A stretch of DNA of 64,000 nucleotides from Methylobacterium sp. SyP6R (lineage in GTDB: Bacteria > Pseudomonadota > Alphaproteobacteria > Rhizobiales > Beijerinckiaceae). The stretch lies in contig NZ_JAAQRC020000001.1 in the NCBI RefSeq assembly GCF_019216885.1, positions 6,316,501 to 6,380,500 of the forward strand, written 5' to 3'. The stretch's first letter is position 1. Every line of letters begins with the position of its first letter. The position numbers were made by a program, and so were the translations under genes. Positions 51,754 to 62,367 of this stretch are shown one piece after another. Below the pieces are notes generated by a model. The model saw only the letters and a program-made list of their open reading frames with translations, did no database searches and was not told the origin of the DNA.

Positions 51754-52068
51754 CTACTGCTTGGTCAGCAGCTTGGTGCCGTTCTGGCTGACGATCTGCT
51801 GGATCTTGTGGGCGAAGATCGAGAGCAGGAGCGGCATCCGCACCTCGACCCGCACCGCGTCGTCCTCGACGTCGATGTCGCCGTCGACGCGCTGGTTCAT
51901 GGCGGCGACGAGGAAGGAGAGCCGGTCGCCGGTCCAGGTCGCATCGGCCATGCTGAGACCCGCCTTCTGCAGCATCTCCTTGGCCTGGCCGATCCCGTTC
52001 TCCAGCCGGCGGCGGGCCTCGGCCCGGCCGAGCTGATGGGGAATCACGACAACCAGGGGCTTTGCCAT
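51754..52068 (-). CDS. Polyhydroxyalkanoic acid system family protein
   Basis: A 104-residue protein of the PHA_gran_rgn type. It opens KPLVVVIPHQLGRAEARRRL and closes MPLLLSIFAHKIQQIVSQNG, as in proteins linked to PHA granules. It has no membrane segment. The family's name comes from occurrence near PHA genes in some genomes; no PHA gene is present here, so the function remains open. Confidence 0.8.
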   Translation of the reverse strand: MAKPLVVVIPHQLGRAEARRRLENGIGQAKEMLQKAGLSMADATWTGDRLSFLVAAMNQRVDGDIDVEDDAVRVEVRMPLLLSIFAHKIQQIVSQNGTKLLTKQ

Positions 52069-52142
52069 CACATCACGCTCCGCTCGCACGATCGAGCCTG
52101 ATGTGGGGACGCCTCGCCCGACGGCAACGCCAAAGGGGTGGA

Positions 52143-52526
52143 TCAGTCCACCACCGCCACGGCGACGCGGGCGACGCCGTTCATGCCGATCGCCCTCCCT
52201 GCGCCGCGGGCGAGATCGATGATGCGGCCATGGGCGAACGGCCCGCGGTCGTTGATCCGCACCACCACCGAGCGGCCGTTGGACTGGTTGGTCACCCGCA
52301 CCCGGGTGCCGAAGGGCAGGCTGCGATGCGCCGCGGTGAGGCCGTTGGGGTTGAAGCGCTCGCCGCTCGCGGTGCGATGGCCGGACGCGTACCAGGAGGC
52401 CTTGCCGCTCTGGGCCTGGGCCGTCGACACCCCCGCGAGGCTCGAAAATCCGGCGAGGGCGACACCCCCCGCGAGAGCCACGATGCGGGCCGCGTTCGAC
52501 CGACGCGCAGGCTGGGCGCTGTTCAT
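52143..52526 (-). CDS. rlpA: RlpA-like septal lytic transglycosylase or lipoprotein
   Basis: A 127-residue exported protein. The signal peptide ends at AQAQ (about residue 39), with no lipobox Cys, so this form is probably soluble. The mature part is a double-psi beta-barrel: [57 protein letters not shown]. The His and Asp residues of RlpA are present. There is no SPOR domain, so it is the minimal form. It probably cleaves naked glycan strands. Confidence 0.87.
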   Translation of the reverse strand: MNSAQPARRSNAARIVALAGGVALAGFSSLAGVSTAQAQSGKASWYASGHRTASGERFNPNGLTAAHRSLPFGTRVRVTNQSNGRSVVVRINDRGPFAHGRIIDLARGAGRAIGMNGVARVAVAVVD

Positions 52527-54338
<1,812 letters not shown>

Positions 54339-54501
54339 CCGCCGACGCCCGTCACCGGGCGGGACCTGTGGCCAGCCGGCCACGGGTCACTCGCTGTTTA
54401 ACGAATGCGAAACACTTCGCTTGCCGGTTGACCCTGGGTCAGACACTGCCCGTACAGCGCGACCGTATCGGACGGCGTGAAGAGCGGGAAAGTGTCTGAC
54501 G

Positions 54502-55107
54502 ATGGGTCGATGGTCGTGGGTGCTCGTCGTGCTGGCGAGCCTGTGCGTGGCGGCGTGCAACACCGTGGCGCCCAATCGCCTGTCGCTGGCCGACACGGCG
54601 CAGCTGCGCTTCACCGGGATCGACGTCCAGACCAGCGGCGCCGCCATCAACTGGACCAGCGCCGAAGACGAGTACCTGCGCAGCCGCAACCTGTCGCTGA
54701 CTGACCCGGCCCTGGTGCAGACGCCCGAGGCTCGAGGCTACATCCGCGATCTGGCGGCGCGGCGCCTCAAGGCCGCCCTGGAGCGGGCGCTGGCCTCCCG
54801 GCCCGAGGGCGCTCGCCCGGCCCGGCTCGTGGTCACCCTGGTGAGGGCCGACATGCCCTCGGCCGCCCAGCGCATCATCGCGGGCGGCCATCCGACGATC
54901 CGCGCCAACATCGCGGTCGTCGACGCCCGCACCGGCGCGGTCCTGACGAGCTATAGCGGCGATCAGGGCATGCAGGTGGCCGGCCAGGGCGTGCTCGGCG
55001 TGGTGGTGGACGGTGCTCTCACGGCCGGCGGCATGGACGACCAGTTCGACCGCGCCGCCAACGACGTCGCGCGGCGCTTCAAGGCCTGGCTCGCCGCCGG
55101 GGCCTGA
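54502..55107 (+). CDS. Putative lipoprotein, unknown
   Basis: A 201-residue protein with a lipobox (LCVAAC, Cys about residue 19) after a hydrophobic signal, so it is probably an outer-membrane or periplasmic lipoprotein. The body has RGYIRDLAARRLKAALERAL and later ANIAVVDARTGAVLTSYSGD, resembling small DUF-type lipoproteins with a mixed fold that I cannot name. It lies between ccrM and mutY, convergent with mutY, 17 bases apart. Confidence 0.7.
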   Translation: MGRWSWVLVVLASLCVAACNTVAPNRLSLADTAQLRFTGIDVQTSGAAINWTSAEDEYLRSRNLSLTDPALVQTPEARGYIRDLAARRLKAALERALASRPEGARPARLVVTLVRADMPSAAQRIIAGGHPTIRANIAVVDARTGAVLTSYSGDQGMQVAGQGVLGVVVDGALTAGGMDDQFDRAANDVARRFKAWLAAGA

Positions 55108-55124
55108 GCCTCCTCAGTTCCTCC

Positions 55125-56357
55125 TCAACTCCCCTTGGGCCGCCCCCGTCCCTTGACCACCGGGGCGGCCGAGGCAGGCCGCCGCGACAGCACCTTGGGC
55201 AGCGGCGCGCGCCGCACCGGCGGCTCGGGCTCGGGCAGCGTCGCGAGGTCGGGCTCCGGCGGGGGCTTGGGCGCGGGCGGCGGGGCCGCCAGCTTCTGCT
55301 CCAGGGCGTGGGCCAGCACCTTCTTCATCGCGCCCGGCAGCGGCTCGGATTCGAGGCCGGCGCGGGGGGTGAAGCGCATCCCCTCGGGGGCCGGGGTACC
55401 GGCGGCGACCCGGGCGAGGAAGACCGTCAGTTCGAGCGGGAAATGCGTGAAGACGTGGCGCACGATGCCGGGCAGCCGCTTCCAGCGCGCATCGAGGGGC
55501 GCGTCGAGAAGCGCCTGAGCCGGGTCGTAATCGGCCCGCCACTCGCTCGTCGGCGGCTCGGCCATCGAGCCGAGCAGGCCTTCCGGCGGCCGGGTGCGCA
55601 GCAGCACCGCGTCGTCGCCGGCCCGCAACACCACGAAAGCGGCGCCGCGGCGCAAGGCGCCCGCCACCTTCTTCACCTTGCGCGGAAACGTCTCCTGCAA
55701 GCCCTCGGCCCGGGCGCGGCAGGGCTGCATCCAGGGGCAGAGCGCGCAGGCCGGCCGCTTCGGCGTGCAGAGCGTGGCGCCGAGATCCATCACCGCTTGC
55801 GCGAAGTCGCCGGGGCGCCGTTGCGGCACCAGGCCTTCCGCGAGGCGGCGGATCTCGGGGCGCGCGGCGGGGATCGGGGTCTCGATGGCGTAGAGCCGCG
55901 ACACCACCCGCTCGACATTGCCGTCCACCGCCGCCGCCGGCCGGTCGAAGGCGATCGCCGCGATGGCGCCCGCCGTGTAGGCGCCGATGCCGGGAAGCGT
56001 GCGCAAACCCTCGACCGTGTCGGGAAAGCTCCCGGCCTGCGCCACCGCCTTCGCGCAGGCATGCAGGTTGCGGGCGCGGGAATAGTAGCCGAGGCCCGCC
56101 CAGGCGCCCATCACCGCCTCCTCGGGCGCCGCCGCCAGGGCCTCGACGGTGGGAAAGCGCTCCAGGAATCGGGCGAAATACGGTTTGACCGCAGCGACGG
56201 TGGTCTGCTGCAGCATGATCTCGGACAGCCAGACCCGGTACGGATCGGGCGCGACGCCGGGCAGCGCGCGCCAGGGCAGCGCACGGCGATGGCGGTCGTA
56301 CCAGACCAGGAGGTCGGCGGCTTCCGGCCTTGAGTGCGACGCGGCGGGCGCTACCAT
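55125..56357 (-). CDS. mutY: A/G-specific adenine glycosylase
   Basis: A 410-residue base-excision repair enzyme removing adenine opposite 8-oxoguanine. The N-terminal domain has EIMLQQTTVAAVKPYF, the HhH motif LPGIGAYTAGAIAAIAF, and the catalytic Asp in AAVDGNVERVVSRL. The [4Fe-4S] ligands fit C-x6-C-x2-C-x5-C in LCTPKRPACALCPWMQPC. A Nudix-like C-terminal domain recognises 8-oxoG. The last 60 residues are a Pro/Arg-rich disordered tail (KGRGRPKGS at the end), an addition not seen in E. coli MutY. Confidence 0.93.
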   Translation of the reverse strand: MVAPAASHSRPEAADLLVWYDRHRRALPWRALPGVAPDPYRVWLSEIMLQQTTVAAVKPYFARFLERFPTVEALAAAPEEAVMGAWAGLGYYSRARNLHACAKAVAQAGSFPDTVEGLRTLPGIGAYTAGAIAAIAFDRPAAAVDGNVERVVSRLYAIETPIPAARPEIRRLAEGLVPQRRPGDFAQAVMDLGATLCTPKRPACALCPWMQPCRARAEGLQETFPRKVKKVAGALRRGAAFVVLRAGDDAVLLRTRPPEGLLGSMAEPPTSEWRADYDPAQALLDAPLDARWKRLPGIVRHVFTHFPLELTVFLARVAAGTPAPEGMRFTPRAGLESEPLPGAMKKVLAHALEQKLAAPPPAPKPPPEPDLATLPEPEPPVRRAPLPKVLSRRPASAAPVVKGRGRPKGS

Positions 56358-56443
56358 GCGGCCCGCCTTAGCGGGTTTTCGGGCATTGCGGGAGCGGGAT
56401 TTCGGCGCGGTACCGACGCGCCGGCGTTCTCGCCCACCGCGAA

Positions 56444-56701
56444 ATGGGGTATGCTCGCTTGCCTACCGTCCTGCGTCTCGGGTCGCTGCGCGTGGTGATC
56501 TATCCGGCGGACCATCGCCCCGCCCATGTCCACATGATCGGGGACGGCAACGAAGCAGTGTTCATCCTCGGCTGTCCCGACGGACCCATCGTGTTGCGAG
56601 AGAACAGAGGGTTCGCCTTTGCAACCGTCAGGGCGATCGCGCGGGACCTCGCCGGACACCGGGCACACCTCTGCGAAAGTTGGAGGCACATCCATGGATG
56701 A
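56444..56701 (+). CDS. DUF4160 protein
   Basis: An 85-residue protein with the DUF4160 pattern: LPTVLRLGSLRVVIYPADH, RPAHVHMIGDGNEAVFILG. The conserved PxHVH motif suggests a metal or nucleic-acid site. The next gene, encoding DUF2442, overlaps its end by eight bases. DUF4160-DUF2442 pairs are frequent and are predicted toxin-antitoxin-like modules. A TTG at 56459 would give a start nearer to the conserved part. Confidence 0.78.
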   Translation: MGYARLPTVLRLGSLRVVIYPADHRPAHVHMIGDGNEAVFILGCPDGPIVLRENRGFAFATVRAIARDLAGHRAHLCESWRHIHG

Positions 56702-57026
56702 AGAGGACTATGCGCTGGCGACGGCGCGAGGACAGGCGCGAGCCAATGAACCGCGCGCCGTGGGAGCCCGGTACCTGTCCGTCCCCGACACTCTCGTCGT
56801 CACCCTCTCGACCGGCATGGAACTGCACGTGCCTGTCGCCAGAATCGAGGGACTTGCACAGGCGGCAGCGGAGGACCTGCACGAGATCGAGGTGAGTCCG
56901 GCGGGAACGGGTCTCCACTTCCCGCGGCTCGACGCCGACGTCTACGTGCCGGGTCTTCTGGCGGGCATCACCGGATCCGCGCGCTGGATGGCGCGACTGC
57001 CGGCAGCGCAGGCGCCCGCCGCCTAG
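56694..57026 (+). CDS. DUF2442 protein
   Basis: A 110-residue protein. The DUF2442 domain is seen around residues 25-100: ARYLSVPDTLVVTLSTGMEL, then the IEVSPAGTGLHFPRLDADVY stretch. It starts within the DUF4160 gene and has GGAGG upstream. The extra N-terminus (DEEDYALATARGQARANEPR) resembles that of antitoxin-like members with a short helical lead. Its family is the usual partner of DUF4160 proteins. Confidence 0.8.
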   Translation: MDEEDYALATARGQARANEPRAVGARYLSVPDTLVVTLSTGMELHVPVARIEGLAQAAAEDLHEIEVSPAGTGLHFPRLDADVYVPGLLAGITGSARWMARLPAAQAPAA

Positions 57027-57034
57027 CTACCGGG

Positions 57035-57078
57035 GATTCGAGGGTTAAGCATTCCCTTACACGAAGGCTCTAAGAGTC
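57035..57078. promoter_or_regulatory. GANTC sites and a CtrA-like half in the dciA promoter
   Basis: GATTC (57035-57039) and GAGTC (57074-57078) are two GANTC sites within 44 bases, methylation targets of the CcrM encoded at 53148. Between them is TTAAGCATTCCCTTAC (57045-57060), an imperfect TTAA-N7-TTAA-like CtrA site. Cell-cycle control of dciA-dsbA-smc is a reasonable inference. Confidence 0.4.
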
Positions 57079-57126
57079 GGGACTTCACGCCGGATACGGC
57101 GACCTTGCAGGACGGACGGACGGGCG

Positions 57127-57615
57127 ATGGCGCGGCCCAAACCCTTGAGCGAGCTGATCGAGCGGTCCCTCGGCCCCGTCTTCGCGGCGCAGGGCTTCGC
57201 CTCGACCGACATCCTGGCCTCCTGGGCCGAGATCGTCGGCGAGCGCCTGGCCCGGGCCTGCCAGCCGGAAAAGCTCGAATGGCCGCGCCGGCGCGGGGCT
57301 CCGCGCGACCAGAGGCCGGAGCCCGGCACCCTGACGGTGCGGGTCGAGGGCGCCTTCGCCCTCGAGCTCCAGCATCTCGGGCCGCTGGTGATCGAGCGCA
57401 TCAACCGCCATTACGGCTGGGCCTGCGTCGGCAAGATCCGCCTGCGCCAGGACCGGGTCGCCCAGGCCCGCCGCCGCGCGCCCGCGCCCCCGCCCCTCGA
57501 CCCGGTGCGCCGCGGCGAGGTGGCGCTGGCCGTCTCCGCCGTGAGCGAGGCGGCGCTCCGCGACGCCCTCGACCGCCTCGGCCTCGCGGTTCTGGGCGCG
57601 CAGCGCTCGCGCTGA
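57127..57615 (+). CDS. DciA-like helicase loader (DUF721)
   Basis: A 162-residue DUF721 protein. The first domain (about 5-110) has LSELIERSLGPVFAAQGFAS, LASWAEIVGERLARACQPEK and an ELQHLGPLVIERINRHYG stretch, the pattern of DciA, which loads the replicative helicase DnaB. The C-terminal 50 residues are variable. It lies in the conserved order mutY-dciA-dsbA-smc. An RRRGAPRDQRPEPG insertion separates two beta strands. Confidence 0.82.
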   Translation: MARPKPLSELIERSLGPVFAAQGFASTDILASWAEIVGERLARACQPEKLEWPRRRGAPRDQRPEPGTLTVRVEGAFALELQHLGPLVIERINRHYGWACVGKIRLRQDRVAQARRRAPAPPPLDPVRRGEVALAVSAVSEAALRDALDRLGLAVLGAQRSR

Positions 57616-57627
57616 GCCGCATCGTCG

Positions 57628-57796
57628 TCGGGCCCGCAGGGCCCGAGGCAAGCCCGGCCGGGCGTCGGCGCCCGTGCGCCGGACGCCGTCGCGGCACGCG
57701 GCGGCACCTCCAAAATCCGCGGGCATGCAGCCCGCGGCAAGCCCAACCGGGCGCCGGCACGCATGTGCCGGACGCCGACGCGGCACGCGGCGGCAC
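57628..57796. repeat. Tandem structured duplication between dciA and dsbA
   Basis: Two imperfect copies of an 89-base unit. Each has a first hairpin (TCGGGCCC-GCA-GGGCCCGA at 57628-57646; CCGCGGGC-ATGCA-GCCCGCGG at 57717-57737) and a 60-base body (57648-57707 and 57737-57796). Inside the body, CGGCGC-CCGT-GCGCCG (57666-57681) in copy one becomes CGGCAC-GCAT-GTGCCG (57755-57770) in copy two, a compensating change. Structure, not sequence, is kept. Confidence 0.75.
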
Positions 57797-57895
57797 AAAG
57801 AGAGTTGATGCGCCGGCTGCTTGCCACGAGGCGGCCGGGATTCTACCGCAGTCCGATCGCGGACCCTCCCGCACCCGCTCACGAGGACGCCTGCC

Positions 57896-58540
57896 ATGCT
57901 CACCCGTCGCGAGGCCCTGACACTCACCGGCTCGGCCCTCGGCGCGGCCCTGCTCGCGCCGGCCCTGCCGTTCCGCGCCCTCGCCCAGGGGCCGGTGGTG
58001 GACGGATTGATGCAGCCCGGCCCCCTCGGCGACGTCTGGCTCGGGCCCGACAACGCCCGCTGCACCATCATCGAGTACGCCTCGATGACCTGCTCGCACT
58101 GCGCCGCCTTCCACAAGACGACCTGGCCGGCGCTCAAGGAGCGCTGGATCGACACCGGCAAGGTCCGCTTCACCTTACGCGAATTCCCCCTCGACCCGCT
58201 CGCCACCGCGGCCTTCATGCTGGCCCGGGCCGACGACGCGGCGCGCTACTACCCGATCACCGACATGCTGTTCGACCAGCAGGCGAACTGGGCCTTCGTC
58301 CCGAAGCCCCTCGACGCCCTGGAGCAGATGATGCGCCAGGCCGGCTTCTCGAAGGAGAAGTTCGAGGCGACCCTCAAGGACCAGAAGCTCTACGACGCGG
58401 TCAACGCCGTGAAGGAGAAGGCGATGACCACCTTCAAGGTCAACGCCACCCCGACCTTCTTCATCAATGGCCAGAAGTACCAGGGCGAGATGACGATCGA
58501 GGGCATGGAGAAGGTGATCAAGCCGATCGTGGGGGCGTGA
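57896..58540 (+). CDS. DsbA-family thiol:disulphide oxidoreductase
   Basis: A 214-residue exported thioredoxin-fold protein. A twin-arginine-like signal (LTRREALTLTGSALG to ALAQ, about residue 31) precedes the active site CSHC in YASMTCSHCAAFHKTTWP (about residues 64-81), and the cis-Pro loop is NATPTFFINGQ (about 183). The helical insertion is of the DsbA/BdbD (DSBA-like thioredoxin) type. It would oxidise or shuffle disulphides in the periplasm. It occurs in the conserved dciA-dsbA-smc order. Confidence 0.9.
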   Translation: MLTRREALTLTGSALGAALLAPALPFRALAQGPVVDGLMQPGPLGDVWLGPDNARCTIIEYASMTCSHCAAFHKTTWPALKERWIDTGKVRFTLREFPLDPLATAAFMLARADDAARYYPITDMLFDQQANWAFVPKPLDALEQMMRQAGFSKEKFEATLKDQKLYDAVNAVKEKAMTTFKVNATPTFFINGQKYQGEMTIEGMEKVIKPIVGA

Positions 58541-58599
58541 GGCAGTCGCGCTCCTGCGTGCACTGCTTGAAAATGCGGCGGCTTCGAAGGCAAGGCGCC

Positions 58600-58728
58600 T
58601 CCCCTCCCCCCTGTGGGGAGGGGTGAGGGGGATCGAAGATCCCGCGTGGGGGTGGTGCAGAAGGCACCGTTGAGCTTTATCCGGCACCACCCCCACCCCT
58701 AGCCCCTCCCCACACGGGGGAGGGGAAA
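58600..58728. repeat. Palindromic repeat between dsbA and smc
   Basis: TGGGGGTGGTGC (58647-58658) pairs with GCACCACCCCCA (58684-58695). The flanks form further stems of the type CCCCTCCCC with GGGGAGGGG. The 45 bases at 58683-58727 equal 6461-6505 but for one base, so this is the same family as the element between benA and benB. Confidence 0.75.
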
Positions 58729-58760
58729 CCGAGCACCGACCCCGCGCACCGCGCCGCCCC

Positions 58761-61700
58761 ATGAAATTCACGCGCCTGCGCATCGTCGGCTTCAAGACCT
58801 TCGTCGAGCCGAGCGAATTCCTGATCGAGCCCGGGCTGACCGGGGTGATCGGCCCGAACGGCTGCGGCAAGTCGAACCTCGTCGAGGCCCTGCGCTGGGT
58901 GATGGGGGAGAGCTCGCACAAGAGCATGCGGGCCTCGGGCATGGACGACGTGATCTTTTCCGGCTCGGGCGGACGCGCCGGGCGCAGCCATGCCGAGGTG
59001 ACGCTCACCCTCGACAACGGCGCGCGCACCGCGCCCGCCGCCTTCAACGCCGCCGACCTGCTGGAGGTCTCGCGCCGCATCGACCGGGGCGCCGGCTCGA
59101 CGTATCGGGTCAACGGCCGCGAGGTCCGGGCCCGCGACGTGCAGCTGATGTTCGCCGATGCGGCGACCGGCGCCCGCTCCCCCGCCATGGTGCGGCAGGG
59201 CCAGGTGGCGGAGCTGATCGCGGCCAAGCCCCAGGCGCGCCGCCGCATCCTGGAGGATGCCGCCGGCATCGGCGGCCTGCATGCCCGCCGGCACGAGGCC
59301 GAATTGCGCCTGCGGGCGGCCGAGGACAACCTGTCGCGCGTCGAGGACGTGCTGACGGCGATCACGGCGGGCGTCGATTCCCTGCGCCGCCAGGCGAGAT
59401 CGGCCCAGCGCTACCGGGCCATCGCCGCCGAGATCCGCCGGCACGAGGCGCTGCTGCTGCTGATCGGGCACACCAACGCCCGCCGCGAGGTTCTGGCGGC
59501 ACAGGCGGCGCTCGCCCAGGCCCTCGACCGGCTGGCGGTGACGCAAGCCGAGCAGGTCGCGTCCGCGACCGCCCAAGGCCTCGCCGCCGCCGCCCTGCCG
59601 CGCCTGCGCGAGGCGGAAGCCGCCGCCTCGGCCGAGCTGCAGCGCCTGACCCTGGCGGCGGCGCAACTGGAGGCGCAGGAGCGCCGCAGCGCCGAGCGCC
59701 TGCGCGACCTCGGCCGGCGGATCGCCGACCTGCGCCGCGACCTCGCCCGCGAGGCCGCCTCCCGGGACGATGCCCGCACCACCCTGGAGCGCCTCGACGG
59801 CGAGGCGGCGGCACTGACGGAGGCCGATGACGGAGCGGCGGCGCGGGCCGACGCCGATCTGCGGGCCGCCGATGCCGAGGCCCGGCTCGCCCTCGCCGAG
59901 GCGGCCTTGTCCGCCGCGCAAGGCGCCCAGGCCGAGCACGCGGCACGGCGCAGCGCCCTGATCCGCAGCGTCGCCGACGAGCGCACCCGGGCCGCGCGCC
60001 TCGCCGCCGAGCAGGCCCGCCTCGCCCGCGAGGCCTCCGCCGCCGGCGAGGCCGAGACCGGACGGCTCGCCGCCCTGCGCGAGACTACCCACGAGGCGAA
60101 GGAGGCCGCCGAGAGCGCCGAGGAGGCCGCGGCGGCGGCCCGCGACGCCGTGGCGGACGCGCGCGAAGCCGAGGCGCGGGGCCGGCCGGTCCTGGCGGCG
60201 GCGGAGCGCGAGGCGGCACGGCTCGACACCGAGGCCCGCACCCTCGCCCGCCTGGTGGCGCCGGCCACCGGGTCGCGCTTTCCCCCGATCCTCGACGTTC
60301 TCGCGGTGGAGCCGGGTTACGAGGCAGCCCTGGCGGCGGCCCTCGGCGACGACCTCGACGCCGCGACCGACCCGGACGCCCCGACCCGCTGGGCGCTCAC
60401 CCGCGACCCCGGCACCGATCCGGCCCTGCCGGCCGGCGCCCGGCCGCTCGCCGACCTCGTCACCGGCCCGCCGGTCCTCGCCCGGCGCCTGCGGCAGGTC
60501 GGAGTGGTGGAGCGGGAGGACGCCGCCTCCTTGCGCGCGCGCCTGCATCCGGGCCAGCGCCTCGTCACGACACGCGGCGACCTCCATCGCTGGGACGGGT
60601 TCACCGCCGCGGCGGAGGCGCCACGACCGGCGGCGCGGCGGCTGTCGGAGCGCAACCGGCTCGACACGCTGCACGAGGCCGCGGCCCTCGCCCGGGAGCA
60701 GGCGGAGGTCGCGCGGGAGGCCCACGACGCCCTCCAGACCCGGGCCCAGGAAGCCGCCGCCGTGGAGCTGCGCGCCCTCGACGGCGCCCGCCTCGCCCGG
60801 CGCAATCTCGACAATGCCCGCGAGACCCTGACCCATGCCGAGCGCCGGGAGGCCGAGGCCGCCGCCCGCCGGACGGCGCTCGCCGAGGCGCAAGGCCGCA
60901 TCGCCGCCGATGCCGAGGAGGCCGCGGCCCGGGCCGAGGCGGCGGAGGAGGCGCTCGCCGCCCTCGACGCGCCCGGGGACCTGAGCGCCCGCCTCGATGC
61001 CGCCCGCGAGCAGGCCGAGGCCGGGAGGCTCGCCGCCGCCGAGGCCCGGGCCGCGTGCCTGTCGCTCGCCCGCGCCGCCGAGGAGGCCGCCGCCCGCCGG
61101 GCCGCGCTCGCCGCCGACCGGGCGCGCTGGCAGGACCGGGCCGAGCGGGCGGACGCGATCCTCGACGAACTCGCGGATCGGCTGGCGGCGGCGGAAGAGG
61201 AGCAGGCGGAGCTCGCCGAGGCGCCCGAGACCTTCGCCGAGGAGCGCCGCCGCCTCGATGCCGCGACGGAGCGGGCGGGCGCCGCCCGGGCGCAGGCCGG
61301 CGAGCGCCTGGCGGCGGGAGAGACGGCGCTGGCCGAGGCCGAGGCGCGGGCGCGCGCCGCCCTCGACGCCTTCGCGGCCGCCCGGGAGACCCGGGGCGCG
61401 GCACTCGCCGCCCACGAGGCCTTGGAACGGCGCCTCGCCGAGGTCGTCCGCGCCATCGCCGACAGCTTGGAGACCACGCCGGAGGGCCTCCATGCCCTTG
61501 CCGCCGCGACGCCGGGCGATCCCCTGCCCGAGATGGGCGCGGTCGAGGCGAAGGCCGCGTCGCTCAAGGCCGACCGCGACCGGCTCGGCGCCGTGAACCT
61601 GCGCGCCGAGGAGGAACTGCGCGAGACGGAAGGCCGGCGCGACGAGCTGGGGCGTGAGCGCGACGAGCTGATCGAGGCGATCCGGCGCCTGCGCGGCGCG

Positions 61701-62210
61701 ATCCAGAGCCTCAACCGCGAGGGACGCGAGCGGCTGCTCGCCGCCTTCACGGCGGTGAACGGGCATTTCGAGCGGCTGTTCACGACGCTGTTCGGCGGCG
61801 GCACCGCCGAGCTGACGCTGGTCGATTCCGACGATCCGCTGGAAGCCGGCCTCGACATCCTGGCTCGCCCACCGGGCAAGAAGCCCCAGACCATGACGCT
61901 GCTGTCGGGCGGCGAGCAGGCCCTGACGGCGACCGCGCTCATCTTCGCGGTGTTCCTCACCAACCCGTCGCCGGTCTGCGTCCTCGACGAGGTCGACGCC
62001 CCCCTCGACGACGCCAACGTGGAGCGCTACTGCGATCTTCTGACGGCGATGGCACGCGACACCGACACCCGCTTCATCGTCATCACCCACAACCCGATCA
62101 CCATGGCGCGGATGGACCGTTTGTTCGGCGTGACCATGGCCGAGCGGGGGGTGTCGCAGCTCGTCTCGGTCGACCTCGCGACCGCCGAGCAACTGGTCGA
62201 AGCGGTTTGA
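58761..62210 (+). CDS. smc: Chromosome segregation protein SMC
   Basis: A 1149-residue chromosome condensation ATPase. The N-terminal head has Walker A GPNGCGKSNLVEALRWVMGE (about residue 32). Long Ala/Arg/Glu-rich coiled coils run from about 165 to 490 and 650 to 1000. The hinge lies around 495-650 (LDVLAVEPGYEAALAAALGD, later RRLRQVGVVE). The C-terminal head has LLSGGEQALTATALIFAVFL and Walker B VCVLDEVDAPLDDANVERY. Length is normal. The Ala/Arg-rich coils keep a very long antisense frame open, which is not a gene. Confidence 0.94.
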   Translation: MKFTRLRIVGFKTFVEPSEFLIEPGLTGVIGPNGCGKSNLVEALRWVMGESSHKSMRASGMDDVIFSGSGGRAGRSHAEVTLTLDNGARTAPAAFNAADLLEVSRRIDRGAGSTYRVNGREVRARDVQLMFADAATGARSPAMVRQGQVAELIAAKPQARRRILEDAAGIGGLHARRHEAELRLRAAEDNLSRVEDVLTAITAGVDSLRRQARSAQRYRAIAAEIRRHEALLLLIGHTNARREVLAAQAALAQALDRLAVTQAEQVASATAQGLAAAALPRLREAEAAASAELQRLTLAAAQLEAQERRSAERLRDLGRRIADLRRDLAREAASRDDARTTLERLDGEAAALTEADDGAAARADADLRAADAEARLALAEAALSAAQGAQAEHAARRSALIRSVADERTRAARLAAEQARLAREASAAGEAETGRLAALRETTHEAKEAAESAEEAAAAARDAVADAREAEARGRPVLAAAEREAARLDTEARTLARLVAPATGSRFPPILDVLAVEPGYEAALAAALGDDLDAATDPDAPTRWALTRDPGTDPALPAGARPLADLVTGPPVLARRLRQVGVVEREDAASLRARLHPGQRLVTTRGDLHRWDGFTAAAEAPRPAARRLSERNRLDTLHEAAALAREQAEVAREAHDALQTRAQEAAAVELRALDGARLARRNLDNARETLTHAERREAEAAARRTALAEAQGRIAADAEEAAARAEAAEEALAALDAPGDLSARLDAAREQAEAGRLAAAEARAACLSLARAAEEAAARRAALAADRARWQDRAERADAILDELADRLAAAEEEQAELAEAPETFAEERRRLDAATERAGAARAQAGERLAAGETALAEAEARARAALDAFAAARETRGAALAAHEALERRLAEVVRAIADSLETTPEGLHALAAATPGDPLPEMGAVEAKAASLKADRDRLGAVNLRAEEELRETEGRRDELGRERDELIEAIRRLRGAIQSLNREGRERLLAAFTAVNGHFERLFTTLFGGGTAELTLVDSDDPLEAGLDILARPPGKKPQTMTLLSGGEQALTATALIFAVFLTNPSPVCVLDEVDAPLDDANVERYCDLLTAMARDTDTRFIVITHNPITMARMDRLFGVTMAERGVSQLVSVDLATAEQLVEAV

Positions 62211-62276
62211 CGGCGGCCCCGCGCGAGGCGCGAAATCCGCCGAAAGTCCAATGACTTACCCTTGCTTCGGGGTGCC

Positions 62277-62305
62277 TTGACACCCAAGGTAGGCGAAACT
62301 ATGGT
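62277..62305 (+). promoter_or_regulatory. Promoter of the F0 ATP synthase operon
   Basis: TTGACA (62277-62282) and TATGGT (62300-62305) are 17 bases apart, close to the housekeeping consensus and the clearest promoter in the window. Transcription would begin near 62312, 56 bases before atpI. It lies between smc and atpI. Confidence 0.75.
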
Positions 62306-62367
62306 GCGCCCGCTCGACGGGGGTAGCCGGACCGGAACACCTCATCCTTCACGCGCGAGGTTTCGCC

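Noticed and set aside
58677..62192. A 1171-codon open frame opposite smc
   Set aside because: It mirrors the Ala/Arg-rich SMC coils; the composition is Gly/Arg-rich low complexity and the smc motifs on the plus strand are complete.
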